Counted from the first letter of the stretch, positions 33,832 to 42,881 are shown. The stretch: DNA of 64,000 nucleotides from Geothrix edaphica (GCF_030268045.1 NZ_BSDC01000001.1:372001-436000); one strand, 5' to 3'. Numbers and translations are program-made. Notes: generated from the letters alone by a model not told the origin.

Positions 33832-34755
33832 ATGATCCCCATCACGCCCTACACCCTCCGCCAGTTCGTGCTCGACTTCGAGACCACGGGGCTCGACCCC
33901 GCCTCGGACCGAGTGCTTGAGGTGGGGCTGCGTGGAGCTGACACGTGGGATGCCCTGGTCTCAGATGCCGGGGACGCCTCCGAGGGTGCCGTGGCCGTGC
34001 ATGGGTTGGACCCTGATCTCTGCCGCTGCTTGGGCCGGCCCTCCTCCGGGGTGCTGGACGGCCTGCTGGGGCGACTCGGCCCCGGGCCCGTCGAGGTGGT
34101 GGCCCATAAGGCCGCCTTCGAGAAGCGGTTCCTTGAGGCTTGGGTTGAGCGGGAGGGGCGCGTCCTCCCCTGGATCCGCTGGCGCTGCACCCTGGAGCAG
34201 GCCTGGGACTTGGCGCCTCAGGCGCCCTTCAGTTGCCGGCTCGGGGAGCTTGCGGAGCTCTTCGGATGGCCCACGGAGGGTCTCCACGGCGCGGGGATGG
34301 ACGCCACGCTGACCGAACGTCTGGTGGCCACGCTGGATGCCTGGACCGAGGTGCGGAACCGGCTGGGAGGCGAACCGGGGCTGGTGTATCTGGCTGGGCC
34401 CTTACGGGGCGACGGCACTGCCGAGGCCATTGCTCACAACCGTGCTCGCATGGCGGGACTCGCCAGGTGGGCCCAAGCAGTGCTTCCCCAGGCGACCTTG
34501 GTGGTGCCCCACCTGAACTTTGCATTCGCCGACGAGACTGGCCGCCGCGGGGACCTTGTACGCACGCAGGTGCTCCGCAGCTGCGAGGCCCTCGTCGCTC
34601 AATGCCAGGCGTTGATTCAGTGCGGTCACACCCGCACAGAAGGCGTGGCGAGGGAAGTCGCCGTGGCTGAGGCCCTGGGGTTGCCGGTGCTCGAGGTGCC
34701 TGGATGGCCCTCCTTGAAGCGACAGCCAGCCATCCAAGTGAAGGGTGTGGCATGA
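33832..34755 (+). CDS. DEDDh exonuclease fused to a nucleoside 2-deoxyribosyltransferase-like (DUF4406-type) domain
   Basis: The 307-aa protein has two domains. Residues 1-175 form a DnaQ-like exonuclease: LDFETTGLDP (motif I), VVAHKAAFEKRFL where the motif II Asp is replaced by Glu, and GLHGAGMDATLTERLV with the motif III His and Asp. Residues ~185-300 begin GLVYLAGPLRGDGTAEAIAH and continue with LVVPHLNFAF and TEGVAREVAVAEALGLPV. That is the pattern of nucleoside-deoxyribosyltransferase/DUF4406 proteins, which handle nucleotides. The combination suggests release and then handling of nucleotides, which is inference. AGGAC precedes the start. The stop overlaps the next gene. Confidence 0.72.
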   Translation: MIPITPYTLRQFVLDFETTGLDPASDRVLEVGLRGADTWDALVSDAGDASEGAVAVHGLDPDLCRCLGRPSSGVLDGLLGRLGPGPVEVVAHKAAFEKRFLEAWVEREGRVLPWIRWRCTLEQAWDLAPQAPFSCRLGELAELFGWPTEGLHGAGMDATLTERLVATLDAWTEVRNRLGGEPGLVYLAGPLRGDGTAEAIAHNRARMAGLARWAQAVLPQATLVVPHLNFAFADETGRRGDLVRTQVLRSCEALVAQCQALIQCGHTRTEGVAREVAVAEALGLPVLEVPGWPSLKRQPAIQVKGVA

Positions 34756-35174
34756 AGGCGGCGCGCGTTCCCGGGAAGCGGGGGAGCCGGAAGCCCCTGC
34801 CCCCAAAGCTCCTGAGGTTCTGGATCGGCGGGTTTGGGGGCTCAGACTTCGATCTCGAATGGGACGGTGCCCAGCTTCGGCTCAGGTCCAGCAAGGCTCC
34901 CCGGGGGTGGCCACCGGAGTCGCAACCTTGGGAGGACCTCCCAACGCCGGAGCAGACCCAATGGATTGAGTTGGCGCAGGCGCTCGAGGAGGTAGGCGCT
35001 TGGACGTGGCCCACCTACTCCGACGATCTCGACGTCATGGACGGCACTCAATGGAGCCTGAAGATCCGCTGGGGATCCCGCCGCAGGTCGGTAGGAGGCA
35101 GCAATGCGTTTCCACCTGGGTTCGATCGGATTCGGGGCCTTGTCGAGCGATTGGCGGGGCCAGGAGAAACGTAG
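34752..35174 (+). CDS. Unknown protein, 140 aa
   Basis: The ATG at 34752 overlaps the stop of the exonuclease-fusion gene (ATGA), so the two are coupled. The N-terminus is basic (KAARVPGKRGSRKPLPPK) and is followed by a strand-rich domain (LRFWIGGFGGSDFDLEWDG) and helical segments. No known motif is recognised. It ends 4 bp from the convergent NrtR-like gene. Confidence 0.5.
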   Translation: MKAARVPGKRGSRKPLPPKLLRFWIGGFGGSDFDLEWDGAQLRLRSSKAPRGWPPESQPWEDLPTPEQTQWIELAQALEEVGAWTWPTYSDDLDVMDGTQWSLKIRWGSRRRSVGGSNAFPPGFDRIRGLVERLAGPGET

Positions 35175-35178
35175 GCTC

Positions 35179-35916
35179 CTACGCCGTATATCGATAGAGC
35201 GCCGCCGGTCGGTGCCCCACGTCCTCCTGCTGCTCGCCCGTGGGCTCCAGCAGGCCGGTGGCCAGCATTCGGCGGCGGAAGGAATCCTTGTTGAGCTTCC
35301 GGGCGAGGACGGTCTCATGGACCTTCTGGAGGTCGTAGAGGGTGAAGGACTCGGGCAGAAGCTGGAAGGCCACGGGGCTGTAGTCCAGCTTGCCGCGCAG
35401 GCGCTTCACCGCGAGGCCGAGGATGTCGGCGTGGTCGAAAGCGAGGGGCATGGGCTGGTCGTGGGGATCGAGCACCTGGACGGGGCCACCGGTCTCGTCC
35501 TCCCATGGGACGACCAGCCGGCCCACGGTGCCTTGGGTCCGCCGGCTGGTGAACCGGTCGTGGTCCACCAGGGCCATGTAGGCCACGCTGAGGATGCGCA
35601 TGCGGGGGTCGCGCTTGGGCTCGCCGAAGGTGTAGAGCTGCTCGAGGAAGATGCCCTTCAGGCCAGCCTTATCGCGAAGCACCCGGGCCACGGCGGCATC
35701 CAGGCCCTCGTTCATGCGGATGAAACCACCCGGGAGGGCCCATCGCCCCTTGAACGGGTGCTCCTCCCGCTGCACCAGCAGGGTGTGGAGGCTGCCCTCC
35801 GCCGGGGCCAGCAGCACCACATCCACTGCCACCGATGGCCGCTCGAACTGTGATGGGTCGTAGCCATCGAGGAAGGCTTGTTCGTCGGGTGGGGTAACTT
35901 GTTGGGCTGGAGGCAT
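35179..35916 (-). CDS. NrtR-like Nudix/winged-helix regulator
   Basis: The 245-aa protein has an N-terminal Nudix fold (VDVVLLAPAEGSLHTLLVQR, WALPGGFIRMNEGLDAAVARVL) and a C-terminal winged helix (LYDLQKVHETVLARKLNKDSF, RRRMLATGLLEPTG). The Nudix box is degenerate: the catalytic RExxEE reads RVLRDK, as in NrtR repressors that sense ADP-ribose instead of hydrolysing it. NrtR normally controls NAD synthesis or salvage genes. None is adjacent here, but the NAD-related operon lies 4 kb away on the island. It is convergent with the 140-aa gene. Confidence 0.78.
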   Translation of the reverse strand: MPPAQQVTPPDEQAFLDGYDPSQFERPSVAVDVVLLAPAEGSLHTLLVQREEHPFKGRWALPGGFIRMNEGLDAAVARVLRDKAGLKGIFLEQLYTFGEPKRDPRMRILSVAYMALVDHDRFTSRRTQGTVGRLVVPWEDETGGPVQVLDPHDQPMPLAFDHADILGLAVKRLRGKLDYSPVAFQLLPESFTLYDLQKVHETVLARKLNKDSFRRRMLATGLLEPTGEQQEDVGHRPAALYRYTA

Positions 35917-36529
35917 GGGTTATCGACCAAATGCATCATACTCGCGACTCATGCCAGTCGACCCTGAGAATGGCCGGAGAACCATCCGGACATAGCCTGA
36001 GGTCCTTACTTCATCGGAATTCCTCGAAGGTTTCGGGTGCTCCTGACTTTGGTATTTCAAACGCCGCTGGCCTGAAGGGGCTCATTCAATCTGAGTGGCC
36101 CTTCCATCCATGCCCTCAAAAAAATGCAGCGGCTCTTGATTTCCTTTTTGAGGAGCCTAGCTTTTTTTTGCGTGTAATTCGCAGGCCCTAATGAATGTGG
36201 CTGGCGACGCAGAACCCGAGGTCCACCACCAAATAGCGAACGAGACGAGCAGCATTGTGCGTCTGGTTCGGGCTGTTTGCGGTGCCCTGTTCTCGTCCTC
36301 CACATGTCTCACCTAGGGCGCGAGTCAAACATCACCACCTCCCCGAGCCTGGATGCAACCACCCCCACCGAGGTCTGGTACACCGTCGATGGTGATTGGG
36401 TGGAGTCCTGAGCCAGGGCCTCCTGACGTTGGGACCAAGGCAGGTCGTCTCTCTTCGGCGAAGTATGCGCTGCGCTGGGCGCTGCTCTGATCGGAGGCGT
36501 GGACTTCCCACGTCGAGGAGAAGATCTGA
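35917..36529. other. Intergenic region between the NrtR-like and excisionase-like genes
   Basis: 613 bp with no convincing gene in any frame. It includes A- and T-rich runs with an inverted repeat CTCAAAAA...TTTTTGAG (about 36115-36155) and a T9 tract at about 36167. The remainder is GC-rich with short random frames. Promoters of both flanking genes should lie here, but I could not assign -35/-10 boxes with confidence. Confidence 0.35.
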
Positions 36530-36979
36530 ATGAGCCAAGACGCATATGTTTCCAGAGTGGATGCTTCCGCCCAGTGCATGAAGGGCGAGGGGGCTCATCC
36601 GGTGGATGGGCTGGTGGGGCAATCCCACGAGGGTGGCTCTAGCGACTTGGAGCGTCGCGTCCAGGCTGCGATGAGGCACTGCTTTAAGGGAGATCCGGAG
36701 CCGTACCTGGATCGCTCCGGACTTCGGGAGGCCCTTGGGTGCGTACTCCCCATGAGGCCGTCGTTTCGGACGCTGGAGCGATGGGTTGACCGGGGGCTCC
36801 CCTTTGGCCGGGATCCGCTGAATGGCCGAAGGAGGTACCTGCTCTCACAAGTGTTCGCCTGGTACGAGGAGGCGATCGGGTATGGCTCTCCTGCCGCAGA
36901 GGGACGGGACTTGTCGAGGCGTCTCCACCTCACGGTGGCTTGCCACGAGAGGAGAGCCCGTTCTCCTACCAAGGGATGA
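36530..36979 (+). CDS. Putative excisionase / small HTH DNA-binding protein
   Basis: The 149-aa protein has a central winged-HTH-like segment: MRPSFRTLERWVDRGLPFG, then GRRRYLLSQVFAWYEEAI. It is reminiscent of MerR/Xis-type recombination directionality factors. The N-terminal 45 residues are low complexity and the C-terminal part basic. AGGAG lies 9 nt upstream of the start. Its location 77 bp before the integrase and near the tRNA attachment site supports an excision-control role, although this is inference from context and fold pattern. Confidence 0.5.
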   Translation: MSQDAYVSRVDASAQCMKGEGAHPVDGLVGQSHEGGSSDLERRVQAAMRHCFKGDPEPYLDRSGLREALGCVLPMRPSFRTLERWVDRGLPFGRDPLNGRRRYLLSQVFAWYEEAIGYGSPAAEGRDLSRRLHLTVACHERRARSPTKG

Positions 36980-37056
36980 TGGCCGCTCGCGAGAAATCAA
37001 AGTCCCATTCGGGTGTGGAGGCAGTCAAACACTCAATGAAATGGTGAGGGAAGGAC

Positions 37057-38343
37057 ATGGCGAAATCGAAGACGGATACCAAGCGCAGCCTGTCGGAAGA
37101 TCAGTTGAGCCGCGGAGCCCCACAATTGTCCGATGAGAGGGCACCTGAGGTGGTTGAGGAACAAGGCGCCGAAGGGGCTACCTCCGCGAAGCCCAAGACA
37201 AACCCCAGGAGAGGAGCGATCCGATACTCCAATGGGATCGGGTGGTCTGATGCGACTCAGACCTGGTGGGTTCATGTCCGAAGTGGCAAGAGCACCTTCA
37301 CGCGTGACACGGGGAAGCGGAATCGCCGTGACGCAGAGTCCTGGCTGCTGAACTTTCGCCGTGCCCAGGCAGTCCTCACCGGTGCAGACTACATCCCGCA
37401 CCTGACGGTGGAAGAGGGGCTCCGGCTGTGGGTGGCGAATGTCACATTGGAGCCGATGCGTTCGAGGCCACCCTCCGAGGGCCACATTGAAAATGTGAAG
37501 CGCGCCTACGAGCTTCACGTAATCCCTCAGATTGGTCGCAAGGAGATCGAACGGCTTCAGAAGTCGGACCTGCTGGATCTGGTCTCAAGGTACAAGGAGG
37601 GAGAGGGTCCGCATGGTTTGCACGATCAGGGCGGCCCTCGGAACTTCATCATTACCCTCAATATCCCTTTGAGGTGGCTCTTGAAAACGGAACGGGTGAG
37701 TCGCCTTCCTAGGTTGCCGATGATTCCCAAGATGGAACGCAAAATCCCCATCATTGTTCCACTAGAGCACTTCGAAGAACTGCTGCGGCGCTACGACAGG
37801 TACGTTCAGTACGACCTCTACGCCATGATCTACATCCGGGTGATGGCACTAGTTGGCTTGCGGACCACAAACGCACGTGACCTGCTGAAGAGCCAATTCC
37901 GAAATGGGCTGAGCCAACTCGCTACTGGTATTACCAAGAACGGCGTCGAGTACCTTCTCCCAGCCCCGAAGGACATCCAGGAGTTGCTGAAACACGTCCC
38001 ATCCATGGAGGACGCAGCACCGCTCTTCCCGGCTCCCTACGCCAGGAAGCGGCGCAGTGAGGGTTGGTGTCTTGAGGCTTTTCGCCGGGCAGCCAAGGAT
38101 ATCGGCATGACAGAGAAGGTAGCTTGGCACAGGCTGCGGGCGACCTACGCCTCCGCTCTGGTCCAGATGGGCGCAGATATGTTCGTCCTCAAGGAGCTGA
38201 TGGGTTGGGAAACCCTTGCGGTCGCTGCTCGCTACGTGAACACCTCCTCGTCTCGTTTGGTCTCGGCCCAGGGCAGCGCTGCGGACCTGCTCACGGGTCG
38301 GGGGCGAGACGGGAGGGAGGGGCAGCCGCCGGATCGTGGTTAG
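37057..38343 (+). CDS. int: Tyrosine recombinase (island integrase)
   Basis: The 428-aa protein has a SAM-like N-terminal core-binding domain (HLTVEEGLRLWVANVTLE, ENVKRAYELHVIPQIG) and a C-terminal catalytic domain. Visible catalytic residues are Arg ~269 in ALVGLRTTNARDL, His ~358 and Arg ~361 in WHRLRATYAS, and Tyr ~393 in AARYVNTS. The third His/Trp position is Trp in MGWETL, as in many integrases. The usual Glu after the first Arg is replaced. The first 55 residues are a low-complexity extension. It lies 0.9 kb from the tRNA-Pro attachment site and should catalyse its use. Confidence 0.9.
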   Translation: MAKSKTDTKRSLSEDQLSRGAPQLSDERAPEVVEEQGAEGATSAKPKTNPRRGAIRYSNGIGWSDATQTWWVHVRSGKSTFTRDTGKRNRRDAESWLLNFRRAQAVLTGADYIPHLTVEEGLRLWVANVTLEPMRSRPPSEGHIENVKRAYELHVIPQIGRKEIERLQKSDLLDLVSRYKEGEGPHGLHDQGGPRNFIITLNIPLRWLLKTERVSRLPRLPMIPKMERKIPIIVPLEHFEELLRRYDRYVQYDLYAMIYIRVMALVGLRTTNARDLLKSQFRNGLSQLATGITKNGVEYLLPAPKDIQELLKHVPSMEDAAPLFPAPYARKRRSEGWCLEAFRRAAKDIGMTEKVAWHRLRATYASALVQMGADMFVLKELMGWETLAVAARYVNTSSSRLVSAQGSAADLLTGRGRDGREGQPPDRG

Positions 38344-38383
38344 AGCCATGCGGCTTTACTGATGGATTACGGAGCTGGGTTCT

Positions 38384-39115
38384 ATGACGAGACACGACAA
38401 AGATGCAGCAGACATGAGTGTGATAGAGGTGATCCAGGAGTACGCTCGCCGCGGTCCCCGGGAGATCCATCACACCGGAGCCCGGTTGATTCGCCGTAAT
38501 GCCTCCCCCAGGTTCCTGGCGGCGCCCATCGATGAGATTGGATCCGAGGACTTCACGGGCGAATTGGAGCGCTACCTGGCCGGTGGTAACGGTCGTCGCA
38601 GGACGGGCTATCGCTTCGTAGGTGACTACAACCGGCTGATGCAGTTCGCGGTTCAGGAGGGGTACAGGAGGGCTTCATTCAGTCCTTATCCCTATCCGCG
38701 GGAGGCCAGTGTGGCTCCGCCTCCTCTGAGTCCGGCGGAAGTCGTGCGGTTCAAGGAGGAGCTTGATTCCGTGTATGGTGATGACCTTCGGCTTCGGATT
38801 GTGGTGCGCGCCATCCTGTGCCTTGGGTTGGAGCTGCAGGAGGCCAGGCGCTTTGATCTCAGGAAGGGTGCCCTCGTGAGGGGGTTCTACGTCTTCAGCG
38901 ATGGGCGCGGCCGGCTTCGACACATCCCGATCCCCAAGGACATGCAGGCGCTGATGGCCCGGGCCCAGCACATGGGTGTGCTGGATGAGAAGGTTTCTGG
39001 CCCCTGGGTGAGCCTCCGGCAGCTTTCTGTGGCCGTGGCACACCTCGGGGGGCTCATTGGCGTTCCGGGGCTGACCCCCCTCCGGTTGAAGCGGACGGCC
39101 ATCTATGGGGAGTGA
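38384..39115 (+). CDS. Truncated, catalytically degenerate integrase-like protein
   Basis: The 243-aa protein parallels the neighbouring integrase: a core-binding domain ([29 protein letters not shown]) and a start of the catalytic domain ([20 protein letters not shown]). The catalytic Arg position reads [13 protein letters not shown] with Glu in place of Arg. The HxLR position reads [11 protein letters not shown] with Thr for His, and the protein stops before the Tyr. It therefore cannot cut DNA. It may be a decayed second integrase or a regulatory partner. It begins 40 bp after int and ends 180 bp from the tRNA. Confidence 0.62.
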   Translation: MTRHDKDAADMSVIEVIQEYARRGPREIHHTGARLIRRNASPRFLAAPIDEIGSEDFTGELERYLAGGNGRRRTGYRFVGDYNRLMQFAVQEGYRRASFSPYPYPREASVAPPPLSPAEVVRFKEELDSVYGDDLRLRIVVRAILCLGLELQEARRFDLRKGALVRGFYVFSDGRGRLRHIPIPKDMQALMARAQHMGVLDEKVSGPWVSLRQLSVAVAHLGGLIGVPGLTPLRLKRTAIYGE

Positions 39116-39183
39116 CCTCGGGGGCCATATGGATCTGTTCAGGGCCTCGCCAAATCGACTTCGAGAGATCCCAACTGGGAACG

Positions 39184-39210
39184 AAAAAGCCACCCCAAAG
39201 GGTGGCTTTT
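39184..39210. terminator. Bidirectional terminator between integrase genes and tRNA-Pro
   Basis: AAAAAGCCACCC-CAAA-GGGTGGCTTTT forms a GC-rich 7-bp stem extended by A:T pairs, with a T run on each strand. On the plus strand it ends the integrase transcript. On the minus strand it is the first terminator downstream of tRNA-Pro, replacing the tRNA's original hairpin, which now lies at the far end of the island. Confidence 0.8.
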
Positions 39211-39293
39211 CTGAGGATGACCTGGTGGGCTGTGCTGCGGATGTGCAGCGCATTCCAGGGGTGTTGCCAAATCTCCTCATTTCAAGTTTTTTT

Positions 39294-39370
<77 letters not shown>

Positions 39371-39405
39371 TGAATCATTGACTCTAGACCGGACGGGGGC
39401 TCAGG

Positions 39406-39807
39406 TCAAGGTTTGACTGGCCGGGACAGGCGCTCGTGAAGGGCCCGCACGGACTTGAGGATGGGCTGGAGGTCGGAGCTGGTGCGGAGGAGCCTCGGGA
39501 TGGTGGGTTTGGGCTTCGCGGCGGGGGCGGCGGGGAGTTCATCGAGGTCCAGGCCCAGGTCGAGGCGTTGCACGAGGTGGCCATGGGCCAGCAGCTCCGC
39601 GCAGTCGGCCACGGTGAGGCCCTCGGCCAGCCAGGCCTTGATGCGCTTCAGGCGGGGCAGCTCGTCCACGTGGTAGTAGCGGAGGTTGCCCTTGCTGCGC
39701 CGGGGCTTGATGTCGGGGATGACGTCTTCCCAGTAGCGCAGGTCTTTGGGACCCACGCCGATGAGGGTGGCGGCTTCACCAATCTTGAACCACTTCTTGT
39801 CACTCAC
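39406..39807 (-). CDS. MerR-family transcriptional regulator
   Basis: The 133-aa protein has an N-terminal Mer[27 protein letters not shown] is followed by the wing with [20 protein letters not shown] and [13 protein letters not shown]. The C-terminus (Pro/Ala linker plus a short helix) is too short for a metal or drug binding domain. The start is GTG with GGAGG ahead of it. It lies downstream of the NtrC-like regulator in the same orientation, 58 bp away. The effector is unknown. Confidence 0.82.
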   Translation of the reverse strand: MSDKKWFKIGEAATLIGVGPKDLRYWEDVIPDIKPRRSKGNLRYYHVDELPRLKRIKAWLAEGLTVADCAELLAHGHLVQRLDLGLDLDELPAAPAAKPKPTIPRLLRTSSDLQPILKSVRALHERLSRPVKP

Positions 39808-39865
39808 GGCCCGCCTCCGCCGGTCGTGATCCGCCCCCTGCGAAGCAGGGCAGGGCGGCGATCAT

Positions 39866-41245
39866 CTAGCTTTCCCTGGGCTCGATGCCCAGGGCCTTGA
39901 GGCGCTTGTAGAGGTTGGAGCGGTCCACGCCCACGCGCTCGGCCACGCGGGTCATGTTGCCGCTCTGGAGCTTCATCTCCCGCTGGAGGTACTGGGCCTC
40001 GAACCAGTCGCGGGCCTCCTTGAGGCTGGGGAACTCGGGGAAGGAGAAGGGGTCGGGTTCGGCCAGGTGACGGGCGGCCAGGGCGCCCAGGTCCCGGGGG
40101 CCGATCTCGGCGCCGCGGCCCAGGATGACGGCCCGCTCCATGAGGTTCTTCAGCTCGCGCACGTTGCCGGGCCAGTCGTGGCGCAGCAGGGTGTCCTTGG
40201 CCTCGGGTCCCAGGTGTTTGGGCGGGCGACCGTACTGGCGTCCGATGCGGCTGATGAAGGCCTCGGCCAGGGGCAGGATGTCCTCGGGCCGCTCCCGCAG
40301 GGGCGGGATGCGCAGGGGCACCACGGCGAGGCGGAAGTAGAGGTCCTCGCGGAAGCGGCCCTTGGTGATCTCGCCGGAGAGGTCCTTGTTGGTGGCGGCG
40401 ATGACGCGCACGTCCACGCCCACGGCGCCGCCCCCGCCCACGGGCTCCACGCGGCCCTCCTGGAGGGCGCGCAGGACCTTGGCCTGGGTCTTGAGCGACA
40501 TGTCGCCCACTTCGTCGAGGAAGAGCGTGCCTCCGTCCGCCTCGCGGAACTTGCCCTTCTGGTCGCGCACGGCGCCGGTGAAGGCGCCCTTCTGGTGGCC
40601 GAACAGCTCGCTCTCGATGAGCTCCTCGGGGATGGCGGCGCAGTTGACTTCGACGAAGGGGGCGTCCTTGCGGGGGCTCTGCACGTGGAGGAGCCGCGCG
40701 ACTTCCTCCTTGCCGCTGCCATTCTCGCCCGTGAGCAGCACGCGGCCTTCCGTGGGCGCCACCAGGGCCACGTCGGCCATGAGCCGCTTCATGGCGGGAC
40801 TGTCCGCCAGGAAGAATCGGCCGCCCTCGACCTCCGCGTGGAGGCGCTGGTTCTCGCGCTCCAGCTTCGACTGGCGCAGGGCGTTGCCCGTCACCAGCAG
40901 CAGGCGATCCAGGTCGATGGGTTTTTCCAGGAAGTCGAAGGCGCCCAGCTTGGTGGCCTGCAGCGCGGTGTCGATGCTCGCGTGCCCGGAGATCATCACC
41001 ACGGGCAGGTCGGGCCGCACTTGCTTGGCTTGTTTCAAGGTCTCCAGGCCGTCCTGGCCCGGTAGCCAGACATCGAGCAGCATGAGCTGGATGCCTTCGC
41101 CGTCGGGGTTGTGGAGCAGGTCGATGGCCTGCTCGCCCCGCTCGGCCTTCACAACGTGGTAGCCCTCATCCTTGAGGGCTTCGCCCAGGGACCGCCGGAT
41201 GCCCGGCTCGTCATCCACCAGGAGGATGGTCGTGGGGACGCTCAT
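39866..41245 (-). CDS. Sigma-54-dependent response regulator (NtrC family)
   Basis: The 459-aa protein has a receiver domain (LLVDDEPGIRRS at the start, phospho-acceptor Asp in LMLLDVWLPG, Lys in FLEKPID). Its AAA+ domain carries Walker A LLTGENGSGKEE and the sigma-54-contacting GAFTGA loop (HQKGAFTGAVRDQ). A C-terminal Fis-type HTH follows (NMTRVAERVGVDRSNLYKRLKALG). No cognate histidine kinase is adjacent. It follows the TorD gene by 47 bp in the same orientation and may control the molybdoenzyme operon. The partner kinase and targets are not evident. Confidence 0.92.
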   Translation of the reverse strand: MSVPTTILLVDDEPGIRRSLGEALKDEGYHVVKAERGEQAIDLLHNPDGEGIQLMLLDVWLPGQDGLETLKQAKQVRPDLPVVMISGHASIDTALQATKLGAFDFLEKPIDLDRLLLVTGNALRQSKLERENQRLHAEVEGGRFFLADSPAMKRLMADVALVAPTEGRVLLTGENGSGKEEVARLLHVQSPRKDAPFVEVNCAAIPEELIESELFGHQKGAFTGAVRDQKGKFREADGGTLFLDEVGDMSLKTQAKVLRALQEGRVEPVGGGGAVGVDVRVIAATNKDLSGEITKGRFREDLYFRLAVVPLRIPPLRERPEDILPLAEAFISRIGRQYGRPPKHLGPEAKDTLLRHDWPGNVRELKNLMERAVILGRGAEIGPRDLGALAARHLAEPDPFSFPEFPSLKEARDWFEAQYLQREMKLQSGNMTRVAERVGVDRSNLYKRLKALGIEPRES

Positions 41246-41292
41246 GGTTCCATGCTGGGGGCGGGGCAAGCCTTTGTCCAGCAGGGGGTTGG

Positions 41293-41880
41293 CTAGAATT
41301 CCGCCAATGCCTTCTCGGTTTCCGGCCAGAGGGTGCCGGCCAGTTCCCCGGCGGCCTGGTAGTACGGGTGGGGCTGCACCTGGGGCAGCTGCTCAGTCAC
41401 CCGCGCCACGAAGGGACGCAGGTGCTCCCGGAGCAGGCGCTGGGCCAGTTCCACGAACCGGTCCCGCTCTGCCAGGTCGCCTTCGACAACCTGGCCCAGC
41501 AGGTAGCTGAGGCAGGCGAGCTCCAGCCCCAGGTGGTCGGGCGGGATGCCCAGGTTCTCCTGGATGGAGATGTCGGCCTCGTCGTAGATGGCCTTGAGGG
41601 GCTCCAGCACCTCGGGGGCCATGTGGTGGCCCCGGGCCTGGACGGATTCGAAGAGGTGGACGATGTCCGTGTCCTTGGCGTGGAGGAAGAGCCGGGCGTA
41701 CTCCACGGGCTGTTCCTGGGCGGGCAGGGCGTGTTCCACCATCCGGGCCAGGGGGGTCGCCAGGGAGGGGCTGGGGCCGCTGTCCAGCAGCTGCTCCAGC
41801 CCCTCCTTGAGATCGGCATCGGGCTCCAGGAAGACTTCGGCGAGGATCTGGGCGAGGTCCGCCAGGAGCGCGAGTGGCAT
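41293..41880 (-). CDS. TorD/DmsD-type molybdoenzyme chaperone
   Basis: The 195-aa all-helical protein has the TorD-family pattern: ALLADLAQILAEVFLEPDADL at the N-terminus, then QPVEYARLFLHAKDTDIVHLFESV. The conserved C-terminal DHLGLELACLSYLLGQ (E-x-x-D/E-H-L type) is followed by LREHLRPFVARV. Such chaperones bind the Tat signal of a molybdoenzyme and assist cofactor loading before export. The Tat-dependent catalytic subunit lies four genes upstream in the same operon, 11 bp separating this gene from nrfD. Confidence 0.85.
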   Translation of the reverse strand: MPLALLADLAQILAEVFLEPDADLKEGLEQLLDSGPSPSLATPLARMVEHALPAQEQPVEYARLFLHAKDTDIVHLFESVQARGHHMAPEVLEPLKAIYDEADISIQENLGIPPDHLGLELACLSYLLGQVVEGDLAERDRFVELAQRLLREHLRPFVARVTEQLPQVQPHPYYQAAGELAGTLWPETEKALAEF

Positions 41881-41891
41881 GAGTGGTCCCT

Positions 41892-42872
41892 TTAGCGGAG
41901 CAGCCCCATCTGGTGGAAGCTGCTCACCTGGCCGGCGTAGACGAAGATGTAGCGGAGCAGGAAGCCGCCGATCAGGACCAGACCCGCGGCGGTGAGGGCC
42001 AGGTTGCGGCTGCCGTGGAACTCGTGGCCCTTGAAGATGTTGGGGGCGAGCTCGTAGACCTCGATGGCCAGCGGTACCAGGAGACCCATGACGAGGAATG
42101 GACCCCAGAAGACGAAGGTGTAGGGGCCGCCCAGGATCAGGCCCAGGGCCTGCTTCACGGCCAGGGAGGACAGCTGCCCGTGGATCAGGTAGGGCAGGAT
42201 GATGAACAGCTCCAGCGAGATGAACACCACATCCAGGGTGACCAGGAACTTGATCTCGTGCTTCTCGGCGGGGCTCCTCTTGTTCAGGACCATGGCCAGC
42301 ATGAGCGCCGCGGCGCCGCTGGAGAGGGCGGAGAACAGGAACATCTGAGCCACCAGGTTGGTATTCCAGAAGGGGCGCGCGGATACGGCTCCGAGCAGCA
42401 CACCGGTGTAGATGCCCACGCCGATGGAGAAAGGAAAGCCCACCATCGCGATCTTCCCCCGCCAGGCGGAGAGGTCCACGTTCAGCCGGTGGACCTGCTT
42501 CCAGGTGGCGGGCACCTTGCTGAAGAGCCACTGGCGCTCGTCCGCGGTGAGCCAGGCGAAGAGGTAGAGGAAGGCGATCACCGTGAAGATGGTCAGGAGA
42601 TACGACCCGATGGACATGGGGCTCTCCCACCGGAAGTGGGTGAACAGCTTGTAGAAGCGGTACCAGTTCCCCAGGTCGAGGATGAGCAGGCCCGATCCGA
42701 TGGCCACGGGCCAGGGCGCGAGGAAGGCCCCCATGCGGGCCACGCGGGCGTAGACGGGCTTGTCGTCGACGGTCATGTAGTCTGCGAGACCGGCGGCGAA
42801 GAAGAGCCCGGCTGATAGCCCGCCCAGGAAGAGGTAGACGACGATGAGGAGACCCCAGTTGAACTCGTGCAT
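41892..42872 (-). CDS. NrfD/PsrC-type membrane quinone-interacting subunit
   Basis: The 326-aa polytopic inner-membrane protein has about eight to nine hydrophobic helices. The N-terminus EFNWGLLIVVYLFLGGLSAGLFF is the NrfD family signature. The other helices include VIAFLYLFAWLT and FVFWGPFLVMGLLVPLAIEVY. NrfD subunits anchor the iron-sulfur/molybdenum subunits and exchange electrons with menaquinol. The order catalytic subunit - ferredoxin - NrfD matches the PsrABC/complex iron-sulfur molybdoenzyme layout. It starts 9 bp after the ferredoxin gene. Confidence 0.9.
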   Translation of the reverse strand: MHEFNWGLLIVVYLFLGGLSAGLFFAAGLADYMTVDDKPVYARVARMGAFLAPWPVAIGSGLLILDLGNWYRFYKLFTHFRWESPMSIGSYLLTIFTVIAFLYLFAWLTADERQWLFSKVPATWKQVHRLNVDLSAWRGKIAMVGFPFSIGVGIYTGVLLGAVSARPFWNTNLVAQMFLFSALSSGAAALMLAMVLNKRSPAEKHEIKFLVTLDVVFISLELFIILPYLIHGQLSSLAVKQALGLILGGPYTFVFWGPFLVMGLLVPLAIEVYELAPNIFKGHEFHGSRNLALTAAGLVLIGGFLLRYIFVYAGQVSSFHQMGLLR

Positions 42873-42881
42873 GTCTTCCTC

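Noticed and set aside
36114-36190. Rho-independent terminator for the NrtR-like gene
   Set aside because: The inverted repeat is A/T-only with a long loop and lies upstream, not downstream, of that minus-strand gene.
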